A stretch of DNA of 6,596 nt, taken from the NCBI GenBank assembly GCA_905215115.1, contig CAJMOP010000112.1, forward strand, positions 1 to 6,596. The letters are read 5' to 3'. Below the pieces are notes generated by a model, which saw only the letters and a list, made by a program, of their open reading frames with translations, ran no database searches and was not told where the DNA came from. Of the stretch, positions 1 to 6,263 are shown one piece after another (the first letter of the stretch is position 1; each line of letters opens with the position of its first letter). Origin of the DNA: an uncultured bacterium. GTDB lineage: Bacteria > Actinomycetota > Coriobacteriia > Coriobacteriales > Coriobacteriaceae. The position numbers were made by a program, and so were the translations under genes.

Positions 1-1616
1 GCGAGCAGCTGGCGCTGGCCCTGCGACAGGTTGGCGCCGTCGGCCGTGACCGGCGTGTCGTACCCTCTAGGCAGGCGGCGGATAAACGAATCCGCGCAGG
101 CCGCCTCGGCAGCGGCGCGCACCTCCTCGTCGGTCGCGTCGAGCTTGCCAAAGCGGATGTTCTGCGCAATGGTGCCGCTAAACAGGTGCGTGTCCTGCAG
201 CACAATGCCGAGCGACCCGCGCAGGCTGGCCTTGGCAATGTGCTTGACGTCGATGCCGTCGTACGTGATCTCGCCGTCATCGACCTCGTAGAAGCGGTTG
301 ATGAGGTTAGTGATGGTCGTCTTACCGGCGCCCGTCGAGCCCACAAACGCGATCTTTTGCCCCGGCTTGGCAAACAGGTTGAGGTCCGTGAGCACACGGG
401 TGCCCGGCACGTAGGAAAAGTCCACGGCATGGAAGCGCACGTCGCCGGCGAGCGGGACCAAGCCGCACGTGAGCTCGGTGCCGTCGGCAGCCACCGCACG
501 GCCCGACTCATCAACGGCAGCCACATCATGCAGGTGCCCGTACGCGCCCACGCCCTGGCCCTCGGGAATCTTCCATGCCCACGCGGCGTCGCCCGTCTGC
601 ACCAGCTCCACGCAGCCCTCGTCCACCTCGGGCTTAAGGTCCATGGCGGCAAATAGGCGCTCGGCACCGGCCAGCGCGTTGAGCAAAAAGTTGCCCAGCT
701 GCGTGAACTGGTTGATGGGCATGGCGGCCTGACGCACAAAGACCAGGTAACTTGCAAGCGCGCCCACGTCGGCGAGCCCCTTGATGCAGAGCATGCCGCC
801 CGCCACGGCGACGATGGCGTAGTTGGCATAGCCGATCACCACGGTCATGGGCACCATGGAGTTGGCATAGCTCACGGCGGCGGTGCCGGTGCGGCGAAGC
901 TCATCGTTGCGGCAGGCGAAGCCGACGACATTCGCTGCCTCGTGGTTAAAGACCTTGATGACCTTTTGGCCCGAAACCATCTCTTCGATATATCCGTCCA
1001 GGTCGCCAAGCGATGCCTGCTGGGCGGCAAAAAAGCGCTTGGAACGCATGCCCGAGTAGCGCGCATACAGCACAATGGCCGCGTCGCACACGAGCGTAAT
1101 AATCGTGAGTTGCCAGTTAAGGATGATGAGCATGGCCGTGGTGCCCACAACCTGAATGGCGGCCTGAATCACGTTGGCAAAGCTGTTGTTGAGCGCCTCG
1201 GAGACGGTGTCGACGTCGTTGGTAAAGAAGCTCATGATGTCGCCCGAGCGCGTGCTGTCAAAATAACTGAGCGGCAGCGTCTGGATGTGCGCGAACAGGT
1301 CGCGACGAATATCGGAGACCACGCGCTGGGCCGCGCGCACCATAATCTGCGAGTAGCCCAGAGCCGAGAGCACGCCCGCGGCGTAGATGATCGCCGTCAG
1401 GATGACCTGCTTGGCGAGCAGTTCCTCCCCGCCCGTGGCCAAACCGTTAACGATGGGGCGCACCATGTAGGTGCCGGCGAGGCTCGCGATGGCGGCGACG
1501 GAGGCGAGCACGCCCACCGCGAGCAACGAGAACTTGGCATGCCCCATGTAGGAGAGCAGGCGGCGAAGCGTCTGCGTCAGATTGGTGGGACGGGCCTGAG
1601 CGGATGTCTTAGGCAT
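1..1616 (-). CDS. ABC exporter subunit, heterodimer partner with the presumed catalytic Walker B (BmrD/TM288-like), C-terminus cut by window edge
   Basis: Half-transporter of the type IV ABC exporter fold: an N-terminal membrane domain (about residues 1-324) and an ATPase domain (about 392 onward). It should pair with the adjacent 609-aa protein as an efflux pump in the cytoplasmic membrane; the substrate cannot be read from sequence. Visible motifs are Walker A GSTGAGKTT (426-434), Q-loop Q474 in VLQDTHLFSGT, and the non-consensus signature LSQGQ (530-534). The frame is open for 538 codons and then leaves the window, so Walker B, the catalytic Glu and the H-loop are not visible. A long linker of roughly 65-70 residues (about 325-392, with a WAWKIPEG stretch) separates the two domains, as is known for BmrD/LmrD-type subunits. 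ATG at 1616 is chosen for the strong AAGGGGG site 8 nt upstream. The gene overlaps the upstream gene by 8 nt (ATGCCTAA), implying translational coupling. The family call is secure; drug-efflux function is inferred. Confidence 0.93.
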   Translation of the reverse strand, partial: MPKTSAQARPTNLTQTLRRLLSYMGHAKFSLLAVGVLASVAAIASLAGTYMVRPIVNGLATGGEELLAKQVILTAIIYAAGVLSALGYSQIMVRAAQRVVSDIRRDLFAHIQTLPLSYFDSTRSGDIMSFFTNDVDTVSEALNNSFANVIQAAIQVVGTTAMLIILNWQLTIITLVCDAAIVLYARYSGMRSKRFFAAQQASLGDLDGYIEEMVSGQKVIKVFNHEAANVVGFACRNDELRRTGTAAVSYANSMVPMTVVIGYANYAIVAVAGGMLCIKGLADVGALASYLVFVRQAAMPINQFTQLGNFLLNALAGAERLFAAMDLKPEVDEGCVELVQTGDAAWAWKIPEGQGVGAYGHLHDVAAVDESGRAVAADGTELTCGLVPLAGDVRFHAVDFSYVPGTRVLTDLNLFAKPGQKIAFVGSTGAGKTTITNLINRFYEVDDGEITYDGIDVKHIAKASLRGSLGIVLQDTHLFSGTIAQNIRFGKLDATDEEVRAAAEAACADSFIRRLPRGYDTPVTADGANLSQGQRQLL

Positions 1617-3438
1617 GGCGCTCACCCCCTTCCAAGGGCGATCCGCTGGGAACGCAGGAAAACGGATCATTCGCGCAGCCATCGTCGCAGCCGTCGCCGG
1701 TGTCTGCGTTCCCCGCAAACTCCATCTGCGAGGCGTAAATCTCCTGGTAGATGTTGTCATCCGCCAGCAGTTCCTCGTGCGTGCCCACGCCGTGGATACG
1801 ACCGTCGTCCAACACCACAATGCAATCGGCATCCATGACGCTCGCGATGCGCTGGGCGATGATGAGCACGGTCGTATCGGGAATCCGAGCGATGTGCTCG
1901 CGAATCCTAGCGTCGGTCGCCATATCGACCGCACTGGTGGAGTCATCAAAAATGAGCACGCGCGGATGTTTGAGCAGCGTGCGCGCAATGCACAGGCGTT
2001 GCTTCTGGCCACCCGAAACACCGGCGCCGCCTTGGCCTAACTCGCCGTCGAGTCCGCCGATGCGATCCAGGAACTCGTCCACGCACGCCGCGCGGCAAGC
2101 CGCGAGGAGCTCATTGTCCGACGCCTGTGGATTGCCCCACTGCAGGTTCTCGCGCACGGTACCCGTAAACAGCACGTTCTTTTGTAGCACGATGCCCACG
2201 GCGTCGCGCAAGGCGGCCAGGTCGTAATCGCGCACATCGCGCCCGCCCACGAGCACGGCGCCTTCGGTGGCGTCGTACAGGCGCGCGATTAGCTGCACAA
2301 GCGAACTCTTGCCCGAGCCCGTGCCGCCGAGCACGCCCACCGTGGAGCCCGCCTCAATGCAAAGGTCAATATGCTCGAGCACATCCTCGGCAGCATCCTC
2401 GCGGTACTTAAACGACACGTCGCGAAACTCGATGCTTCCGTCGGCCACCCCGTGCACGGCAGTGGCAGCGTCGGGCGCCTGGATAAGCGAACGCTCGTCG
2501 AGCACCCGCGAGATGCGCTCCACGCTGGCAAGTGCGCGCGTGAGCAGCAAAAACACGTTGGAAATCATCATGAGCGAGTTCATGATCAGCAGCACATAGC
2601 TCATGAAGCCCGTGAGCGAGCCCACGCCGAGCTCGCCGGCAAGAATCATGCGCCCGCCGATCCACAGAATGGAAAGCGCCGCCACGTACATCGACAGCTG
2701 AAACACCGGCAGGTTGAACACGGCGTTGCCAAAGGTCTTCGTCGCCGTGTGCGCAAGCTCGGTATTGACGGCATCGAACTTGGCCTCCTCGTGCTCGGCG
2801 CGCACGTACGCTTTGACGGCGCGCACAGCGGTGAGATCTTCCTGCACCACGCCGTTGAGATGGTCCATCGAGGTCTGCAGCTGGCGGTAAAGCGGACTGA
2901 CGCGATAGGTGATAACGCCCAGTACGATCGCCAACACCGGCAGGATGATCGCGAATACCGTAGCAAGCGGACGCGACAGCACCAGCGCATAGACCAAGCC
3001 GACGATGAGCGTCACGGGCCCGCGCACCATGGGGCGGAAGCCGTTACCTACGGCGTTTTGGATGACGGTGATATCGGTGGTCATGCGCGTGACGAGCGAG
3101 CTGGCATCGTAGTTGTCCAGATTGCCAAAGGCGAGCGTCTGAATCTTGCGATACTCCGCCTCGCGCAGGTTAGCGCCCAGCCCCGAGGCAACGCGGGCAG
3201 ACGTGCGCGCATAGCCCAAGCCAAGTACCAGCGAAAATGCGGCGCACACCAACATATACGCGCCCTGCAACAGCATGTAGTTGATGTCGCCCGCGGGCAC
3301 GCCCACGTCGATGATATTTGCCATGATGACCGGGATAAACAGCTCGAGCGCCGTCTCGGCCGTCACAAAGAACACGCCGAGTATGGCATCGCGGCGGTAT
3401 GTCCCCAGATAGGAAAACAGAATCTTGAGATTGCGCAC
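1609..3438 (-). CDS. ABC exporter subunit with degenerate ATPase domain (BmrC/TM287-like)
   Basis: A full 609-aa half-transporter: membrane domain about 1-315, ATPase domain about 335-575. Motifs read directly are Walker A GGTGSGKS (371-378), Q-loop Q419, canonical signature VSGGQ (474-478), Walker B VLIFD (494-498) and D-loop SAVD (502-505). Two catalytic residues are altered. The usual Glu after Walker B is Asp499, and the usual H-loop His is Gln529 (IIAQR). In BmrC, LmrC and TM287-type proteins these changes mark the degenerate member of a heterodimer, and the partner is encoded immediately downstream. GTG at 3438 is the start because an in-frame TGA lies three codons upstream and a GGGGG site precedes it. 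The last 30 residues form an acidic, Cys-containing tail (C584, C588, C595) beyond the usual domain end. The protein probably forms a multidrug or lipid exporter with the 1-1616 product; the substrate is unknown. Confidence 0.95.
   Translation of the reverse strand: MRNLKILFSYLGTYRRDAILGVFFVTAETALELFIPVIMANIIDVGVPAGDINYMLLQGAYMLVCAAFSLVLGLGYARTSARVASGLGANLREAEYRKIQTLAFGNLDNYDASSLVTRMTTDITVIQNAVGNGFRPMVRGPVTLIVGLVYALVLSRPLATVFAIILPVLAIVLGVITYRVSPLYRQLQTSMDHLNGVVQEDLTAVRAVKAYVRAEHEEAKFDAVNTELAHTATKTFGNAVFNLPVFQLSMYVAALSILWIGGRMILAGELGVGSLTGFMSYVLLIMNSLMMISNVFLLLTRALASVERISRVLDERSLIQAPDAATAVHGVADGSIEFRDVSFKYREDAAEDVLEHIDLCIEAGSTVGVLGGTGSGKSSLVQLIARLYDATEGAVLVGGRDVRDYDLAALRDAVGIVLQKNVLFTGTVRENLQWGNPQASDNELLAACRAACVDEFLDRIGGLDGELGQGGAGVSGGQKQRLCIARTLLKHPRVLIFDDSTSAVDMATDARIREHIARIPDTTVLIIAQRIASVMDADCIVVLDDGRIHGVGTHEELLADDNIYQEIYASQMEFAGNADTGDGCDDGCANDPFSCVPSGSPLEGGERHA
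1621..1633 (-). promoter_or_regulatory. Ribosome binding site for the second ABC subunit, inside the first ABC gene
   Basis: On the minus strand GGAAGGGGGTGAG ends 4 nt before the ATG at 1616, with its AAGGGGG core 8 nt upstream. It lies within the last codons of the 609-aa ABC gene, whose TAA is at 1611-1609. Ribosomes finishing the first subunit can therefore reinitiate on the second, which fits the 1:1 stoichiometry a heterodimer needs. Confidence 0.7.
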
Positions 3439-3453
3439 GCAGGTTCATCCCCC
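3436..3453 (-). promoter_or_regulatory. Ribosome binding site and GTG start of the first ABC gene
   Basis: On the minus strand GGGGGA (3453-3448) sits 9 nt before GTG at 3438-3436. The ATG inside this purine run (3448-3446) is in another frame and opens only a short shadow reading. An in-frame TGA just upstream rules out an earlier start, so GTG is the first possible start in the ABC frame. Confidence 0.65.
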
Positions 3454-3479
3454 ATCAAACGTCGTTCGCAAACCCACGT

Positions 3480-3507
3480 ATTATGGCGCGCCGTGCGGCG
3501 GTGTCAA
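3480..3507 (-). promoter_or_regulatory. Sigma-70-type promoter of the ABC exporter operon
   Basis: Reading leftward, a perfect -35 TTGACA (3507-3502) is followed after 16 nt by CATAAT (3485-3480), which matches the -10 consensus at 5 of 6 positions. The predicted start near 3473 gives a leader of about 35 nt before the GTG. The GC-rich spacer contains a perfect inverted repeat CGCCG-TG-CGGCG (3489-3500) that could seat a repressor. Promoter call from sequence; regulation is inference. Confidence 0.75.
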
Positions 3508-3514
3508 GTGTTCC

Positions 3515-3526
3515 GAAATCGATTTC
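3515..3526. promoter_or_regulatory. 12-bp palindrome upstream of the ABC promoter
   Basis: GAAATCGATTTC is perfectly self-complementary and lies 7 bp beyond the -35 box of the leftward ABC promoter. Its position would suit an activator or repressor site. A palindrome this short could arise by chance, and no cognate regulator is encoded in the window. Confidence 0.3.
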
Positions 3527-3626
3527 TGCAAGGCTAGTGCAGGCGCTAAGCTTGCAAGGTGCATCTCTGTATTCAATTGGAAATGAATGCGACCGCGACT
3601 TTTTCGCCCCGCCGCCAACACAAACC

Positions 3627-3662
3627 TTGACTCTACAATCGGTGTAGGGTTTTCACTACACT
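3627..3662 (+). promoter_or_regulatory. MerR-like promoter/operator of the MATE gene
   Basis: TTGACT (3627-3632) resembles a -35 box. A -10 at TTCACT (3652-3657; 3 of 6 matches) would give a 19-bp spacer, longer than the usual 17. The spacer holds a perfect dyad CTACA-ATCGG-TGTAG (3633-3647). An over-long spacer with a central dyad is the established architecture of MerR-family activated promoters, where the regulator twists DNA to align the boxes. A third CTACA copy follows: GTGTAG (3642-3647) also pairs with CTACAC (3656-3661) across 8 nt. The weak -10 fits activator dependence. No merR gene is visible in the window, so the regulator is inferred. Confidence 0.5.
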
Positions 3663-3699
3663 GGTACGTAAACGACCCAAGCCAGAAAGTGCCCCGACC

Positions 3700-5046
3700 A
3701 TGGAACACGACCTCACACGCGGCAATGTCCTTAAGACCATCGCGGTCTTTGCCCTGCCCTATATGCTCTCGTACTTTTTGCAGATGCTCTACGGCATGGC
3801 CGACCTGTACATGATGGGGCAGTTTAGCGGCGCTGCCGGCATCACCGCCGTGGGCAATGGCGCGCAGACGCTCTATATCATTACCGTGACGCTCGTGGGC
3901 CTGGCAATGGGAACGACGGTCATCGTCGGCCACGCCGTGGGCTCGCGTCGCTTCGACCGCGCCGAGACCGCCATCGGCAACACCATCACGCTCTTTATGG
4001 GTGTCTCGGTGGTGCTGGCCGCTGTCCTGCTCGCACTGTGCCCGCAAATCGTGGCACTCATTGGCACGCCTGCCGAGGCGGTCGAAGGCACCGCCGCCTA
4101 CCTGCGTATCTGCTTTGTCGGCATTCCCTTTATCGCCGCATACAACATCCTCTCGGCCATCTTTCGCGGCCTGGGCGATTCGCGCTCGCCCATGTACGTG
4201 ATCGGCGTGGCATGCATCATCAACATCGCGCTCGACTTTCTGCTTATCGGCCACATGGGGCTCGGCCCCGTGGGCGCGGCGCTCGGCACGGTAACCGCGC
4301 AGACGGCCAGCGTTGCCCTCGCACTCGTGTGGCTCAAGAGCCGGCGCACGAACATCCACGTTAAGCGCAGCGACCTGCGCCCCCAGCCCGAGGTGCTCGG
4401 CAGCATTCTTAAGATCGGCGTACCTGTGGCCGTGCAGGACGGCTGCATCCAGGTGGCGTTTATGTTTATCACCGTCATCGCCAACCACCGAGGGCTCGTC
4501 GACGCCGCCGCCGTGGGCCTGGTCGAGAAGATGATCAGCTTTTTGTTCATTGTTCCGAGTTCCATGGGCGCCACCGTCAGCGCGCTCACGGCGCAAAACG
4601 CCGGTGCAGGAAAGGGCGGTCGTGCGCGTCAGGTACTCAAGGATGCCATGACGATCTCGGTGGTGTACGGCTGTCTGATCACGATGCTGATGTGGCTGGT
4701 GGCGCCGGCGTTTATCGGCTTTTTTGCCAAGGACCCCGCGGTGGTCGCGGCCGGTACCGGCTATATGCACAGTTATATTTTCGACGCAATCTTTGCCGGC
4801 ATCCACATTTGCTTTAGCGGCTTTTTCGCTGCATACGGCAAGAGCTACATCGGCTTTGCGCACAACGTGCTGGCCGTGGCGCTCATTCGCGTACCCGGCG
4901 CGTGGCTGCTGTCGAACGCCTATTCCAACACACTGTTTCCCATGGGCATCGCCTCACCGTGCGGGTCGATTCTGTCGGCGGTCATTTGTGTTATCGCGTT
5001 TACCGTGCTCAACCGGCGCGGGGCTTTTGACAAGCTGGCAGCGTAG
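3700..5046 (+). CDS. MATE-family efflux transporter
   Basis: A 448-aa integral membrane protein of normal MATE length, expected to have about 12 membrane helices and to export cationic or aromatic compounds using Na+ or H+; substrate and coupling ion cannot be read here. Family signatures are the N-terminal DLTRGNVLKTIAVFALP start, the first-helix motif DLYMMGQFSGAAGITAVGNG (35-54), RGLGDSRSPM (156-165) and QNAGAGKGGRARQ (299-311) after helix seven. The ATG at 3700 matches where family members begin, although the ribosome site is weak (AGAAAG, about 12 nt upstream). It is divergent from the ABC operon and convergent with the toxin-antitoxin pair. A MerR-like promoter precedes it and a bidirectional hairpin follows. 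The membership is secure; calling it a multidrug pump is an inference from the family. Confidence 0.95.
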   Translation: MEHDLTRGNVLKTIAVFALPYMLSYFLQMLYGMADLYMMGQFSGAAGITAVGNGAQTLYIITVTLVGLAMGTTVIVGHAVGSRRFDRAETAIGNTITLFMGVSVVLAAVLLALCPQIVALIGTPAEAVEGTAAYLRICFVGIPFIAAYNILSAIFRGLGDSRSPMYVIGVACIINIALDFLLIGHMGLGPVGAALGTVTAQTASVALALVWLKSRRTNIHVKRSDLRPQPEVLGSILKIGVPVAVQDGCIQVAFMFITVIANHRGLVDAAAVGLVEKMISFLFIVPSSMGATVSALTAQNAGAGKGGRARQVLKDAMTISVVYGCLITMLMWLVAPAFIGFFAKDPAVVAAGTGYMHSYIFDAIFAGIHICFSGFFAAYGKSYIGFAHNVLAVALIRVPGAWLLSNAYSNTLFPMGIASPCGSILSAVICVIAFTVLNRRGAFDKLAA

Positions 5047-5144
5047 CGAGGCAACGCGAGATTGCCCTGATCGACGACATCATCAGCGACGACCCCACAA
5101 CCTACGTGACACAGATCACGGTGCCCGTTATTGTGCTCGATTAA
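5031..5144 (+). pseudogene. Remnant 3' end of a lost gene (copy A), product unknown
   Basis: A reading frame without a start codon runs from 5031 to a TAA at 5142-5144; its latter part reads ALIDDIISDDPTTYVTQITV and then PVIVLD. Its first codons lie inside the end of the MATE gene in another frame, so only about 5050 onward can be remnant. A matching C-terminus, TYMTQITLPVTAPK, ends at 6263. The match between two places, with several differences at third codon positions, is the main evidence that it was once coding. The alternating hydrophobic ending faintly recalls the last strand of periplasmic sugar-binding-like proteins, but it is too short to assign. Confidence 0.45.
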
Positions 5145-5159
5145 GAACCTCCCGGATAG
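5100..5159 (+). repeat. Direct repeat, copy A (left of the toxin-antitoxin cassette)
   Basis: Sixty bases that align without gaps to 6220-6279, with 46 identities by hand count. It covers the codons for TYVTQITVPVIVLD, the TAA stop and AGAACCTCCCGGATAG. That last stretch corresponds to the left arm of the terminator at 6264-6302. The right arm is missing here: no GGGAGG follows in the next 70 bases, so this copy cannot form the hairpin. About 23 percent divergence argues against a recent target-site duplication. Confidence 0.6.
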
Positions 5160-5198
5160 GCATGAAGTGCAGCTCAACTAACGAGCGTCAGCTACAGG

Positions 5199-5239
5199 AA
5201 AACCGCCATGTCGAGGACAGTCACCGATATGGCGGTTTT
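5199..5239. terminator. Bidirectional terminator between MATE and the PIN toxin gene
   Basis: AAAACCGCCAT (5199-5209) pairs perfectly with ATGGCGGTTTT (5229-5239). On the plus strand the stem can extend by a G-U pair and TCG/CGA to about 15 pairs with an 11-nt loop. A/T runs flank both sides, so it can act for the rightward MATE transcript and the leftward toxin transcript. The toxin's TAA stop (5240-5238) overlaps the right arm, so the two convergent genes share one compact terminator. Confidence 0.75.
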
Positions 5240-5660
5240 ACTCCTCGGGAATCGGAAACGCACGGATGAACTCTGCGGGCGAGAAGGTCTTGATGGTCGA
5301 GCGCACAAAAGCGGCGCGATCGCGCGTGATGATAAAGTCCACGCCGGCACGCTCGGCCATCGCGCGGATACAGCCGTCCTCAAAGTCCGGCTCATCGGAA
5401 TAGGCGGAGGCAAAACAAGCTTCTTGGTCGAGAGGCTCTAACGAGTAGCTCTTAAGGCAGTCGCGCACCACGTCGCGTGCGCGCGCCTCGCCGGCCTGTT
5501 TGGTGAGAATGTAGTACGCATCCTTGAGAGAGCAGGCCGAAACAACACCCTCGATAAGCCCCACGTCGACGAGCCCCTTGATCGTTTGCGCCGCTGCGTG
5601 CTCTGGCCGGCCCGGGAGCACGCAATCGAGCAGAAAATTGGTATCGAGAAATACCCTCAT
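5238..5660 (-). CDS. PIN-domain ribonuclease toxin (VapC-like, PIN_3-type)
   Basis: A 140-aa protein that is almost entirely a PIN nuclease domain, a fold that cuts RNA using acidic residues to bind Mg2+ or Mn2+. The expected acids are present: D6 in FLDTN, probably D47 in SLKDAYYIL (the usual Glu/Asp position), D92 with E94 and D95 in DEPDFEDGC, and D114 in IITRD. The C-terminal TFSPAEFI is typical of PIN_3-type toxins. Length is normal and the active site looks intact. ATG at 5660 has an AGGGAG site 8 nt upstream and overlaps the antitoxin stop as ATGA, indicating translational coupling. The gene ends inside the shared terminator. RNA target unknown; toxicity is inferred from the antitoxin neighbour. 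Confidence 0.88.
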   Translation of the reverse strand: MRVFLDTNFLLDCVLPGRPEHAAAQTIKGLVDVGLIEGVVSACSLKDAYYILTKQAGEARARDVVRDCLKSYSLEPLDQEACFASAYSDEPDFEDGCIRAMAERAGVDFIITRDRAAFVRSTIKTFSPAEFIRAFPIPEE

Positions 5661-6049
5661 AGGTAGCGCTCCCTCGCGACGCGCTTTTCATCTTCAACCG
5701 TCATCGTATCGAGCGGCGTTCCCTTTGGCATTTTAGCCACGATATCGAGATACTCCTGGTAGCTCTCATCCTCTGCAAGCATCTCGCGAATCTCCTTCCA
5801 GGTGATCTTGGGATGCCACATCGTACCCACGTCGCGCTTGGACTTGTCCGAGTCGCGCGTCGGCTTTGCACCCCCGCGCTCCTGGGCAGCGTCATATTCC
5901 ACTGCAACGGGGCCTTCATAGTCGAGCGGCACAATCTTGAACAACGGCTTGCTCCGCTTGAAGACCACAACCTCCTCGCCCTCATTGGCAACCTTTTCGG
6001 CCACCTGCGTAAGGTTTTGGCGCAGCTCCGAAAACGCGACGGTAACCAT
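5657..6049 (-). CDS. Phd/YefM-like antitoxin with extended C-terminus
   Basis: A 130-aa protein whose N-terminus (MVTVAFSELRQNLTQVAEKV, then EEVVVFKRSKPLFKIVPLD to residue 43) matches the Phd/YefM DNA-binding fold, which dimerises and represses its own promoter. Residues about 51-78 are polar and charged, probably disordered. Residues 79-130 (WHPKITWKEIREML..., ending in a charged helix-like stretch) would be the toxin-neutralising part. At 130 aa it is longer than the roughly 80-90 aa usual for Phd/YefM. The start is ATG 6049, preceded by AGAGGAG 5 nt upstream. An in-frame ATG at 6067 would add six residues but would absorb that ribosome site. The gene precedes and overlaps the toxin gene by 4 nt, the classic antitoxin-first order. 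Confidence 0.85.
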   Translation of the reverse strand: MVTVAFSELRQNLTQVAEKVANEGEEVVVFKRSKPLFKIVPLDYEGPVAVEYDAAQERGGAKPTRDSDKSKRDVGTMWHPKITWKEIREMLAEDESYQEYLDIVAKMPKGTPLDTMTVEDEKRVARERYL

Positions 6050-6054
6050 AACGG

Positions 6055-6061
6055 CTCCTCT
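6055..6061 (-). promoter_or_regulatory. Ribosome binding site deciding the antitoxin start
   Basis: AGAGGAG on the minus strand ends 5 nt before the ATG at 6049. The in-frame ATG at 6067 lies upstream of this site and has only an AT-rich stretch before it, so 6049 is preferred. Confidence 0.7.
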
Positions 6062-6075
6062 CAACATATATCTTC

Positions 6076-6116
6076 ACTGATCAGTATACACATTAATGTT
6101 AATATTAACGTGTATA
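6076..6116 (-). promoter_or_regulatory. AT-rich palindromic operator and promoter of the toxin-antitoxin operon
   Basis: Positions 6085-6116 form a 32-bp inverted repeat with 14 of 16 arm positions matching, bounded by TATACAC and GTGTATA. Nested within it are two perfect palindromes, ACATTAATGT (6090-6099) and GTTAATATTAAC (6098-6109). A third, ACTGATCAGT (6076-6085), abuts it. A leftward -10 candidate TATACT (6088-6083; 5 of 6) overlaps the palindromes; no clear -35 is visible at normal spacing. A strong dyad over the promoter just upstream of a Phd-like antitoxin fits autorepression by the antitoxin or the complex; that role is inferred. The AT-rich block contrasts sharply with the GC-rich surroundings. 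Confidence 0.65.
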
Positions 6117-6177
6117 AGAATTACCACAATGGGGGCGATCAACCATTACGGGCACCTCTGCTCTGCATGAACCTCTT

Positions 6178-6263
6178 ATCGCTCCGGGACGGCACCGGTC
6201 CGCAGGATCACCCTCAGCAACCTACATGACGCAGATCACGCTGCCAGTCACCGCACCCAAATA
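6178..6263 (+). pseudogene. Remnant 3' end of a lost gene (copy B), product unknown
   Basis: The frame ending at TAA 6261-6263 reads ATYMTQITLPVTAPK at its end, matching copy A (TTYVTQITVPVIVLD). Upstream of 6220 the similarity fades. A short GATCACCCT (6206-6214) resembles GACGACCCC in copy A, but about two extra bases put it out of frame with the matching end, consistent with decay. There is no start codon or ribosome site for a gene here. Between the operator at 6116 and this remnant, about 60 bases hold nothing I recognise. Confidence 0.4.

Noticed and set aside
942..1838. 298-codon open frame on the plus strand opposite the ABC gene junction
   Set aside because: It covers the second ABC subunit and the overlap region in antisense. 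The ABC motifs on the minus strand explain the sequence fully.
3170..3448. ATG at 3448 with a good ribosome site as a start for a different small protein
   Set aside because: The frame gives an unrecognisable shadow peptide, whereas GTG 3438 opens a full ABC exporter frame with all motifs.
2371..3537. 388-codon open frame on the plus strand opposite the first ABC gene
   Set aside because: It has low-complexity, charged composition, no ribosome site of note, and lies opposite a well-supported ABC exporter gene.
3571..3588. ATTCA...TGAAT inverted repeat in the divergent intergenic region, and the repeated TGCAAGG at 3527 and 3553
   Set aside because: These are short, imperfectly placed matches that could be chance and sit at no promoter element I can define.
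3481..4863. 460-codon open frame on the minus strand opposite the MATE gene
   Set aside because: Its translation is rich in His, Arg, Asp and Gly without a recognisable domain, while the plus strand encodes a clear MATE protein over the same bases. This is an antisense shadow of GC-rich codon usage.
6050..6067. Six-residue N-terminal extension of the antitoxin from ATG 6067
   Set aside because: The AGAGGAG ribosome site lies inside this extension, and Phd/YefM proteins begin close to the MVTVAFSELR segment.
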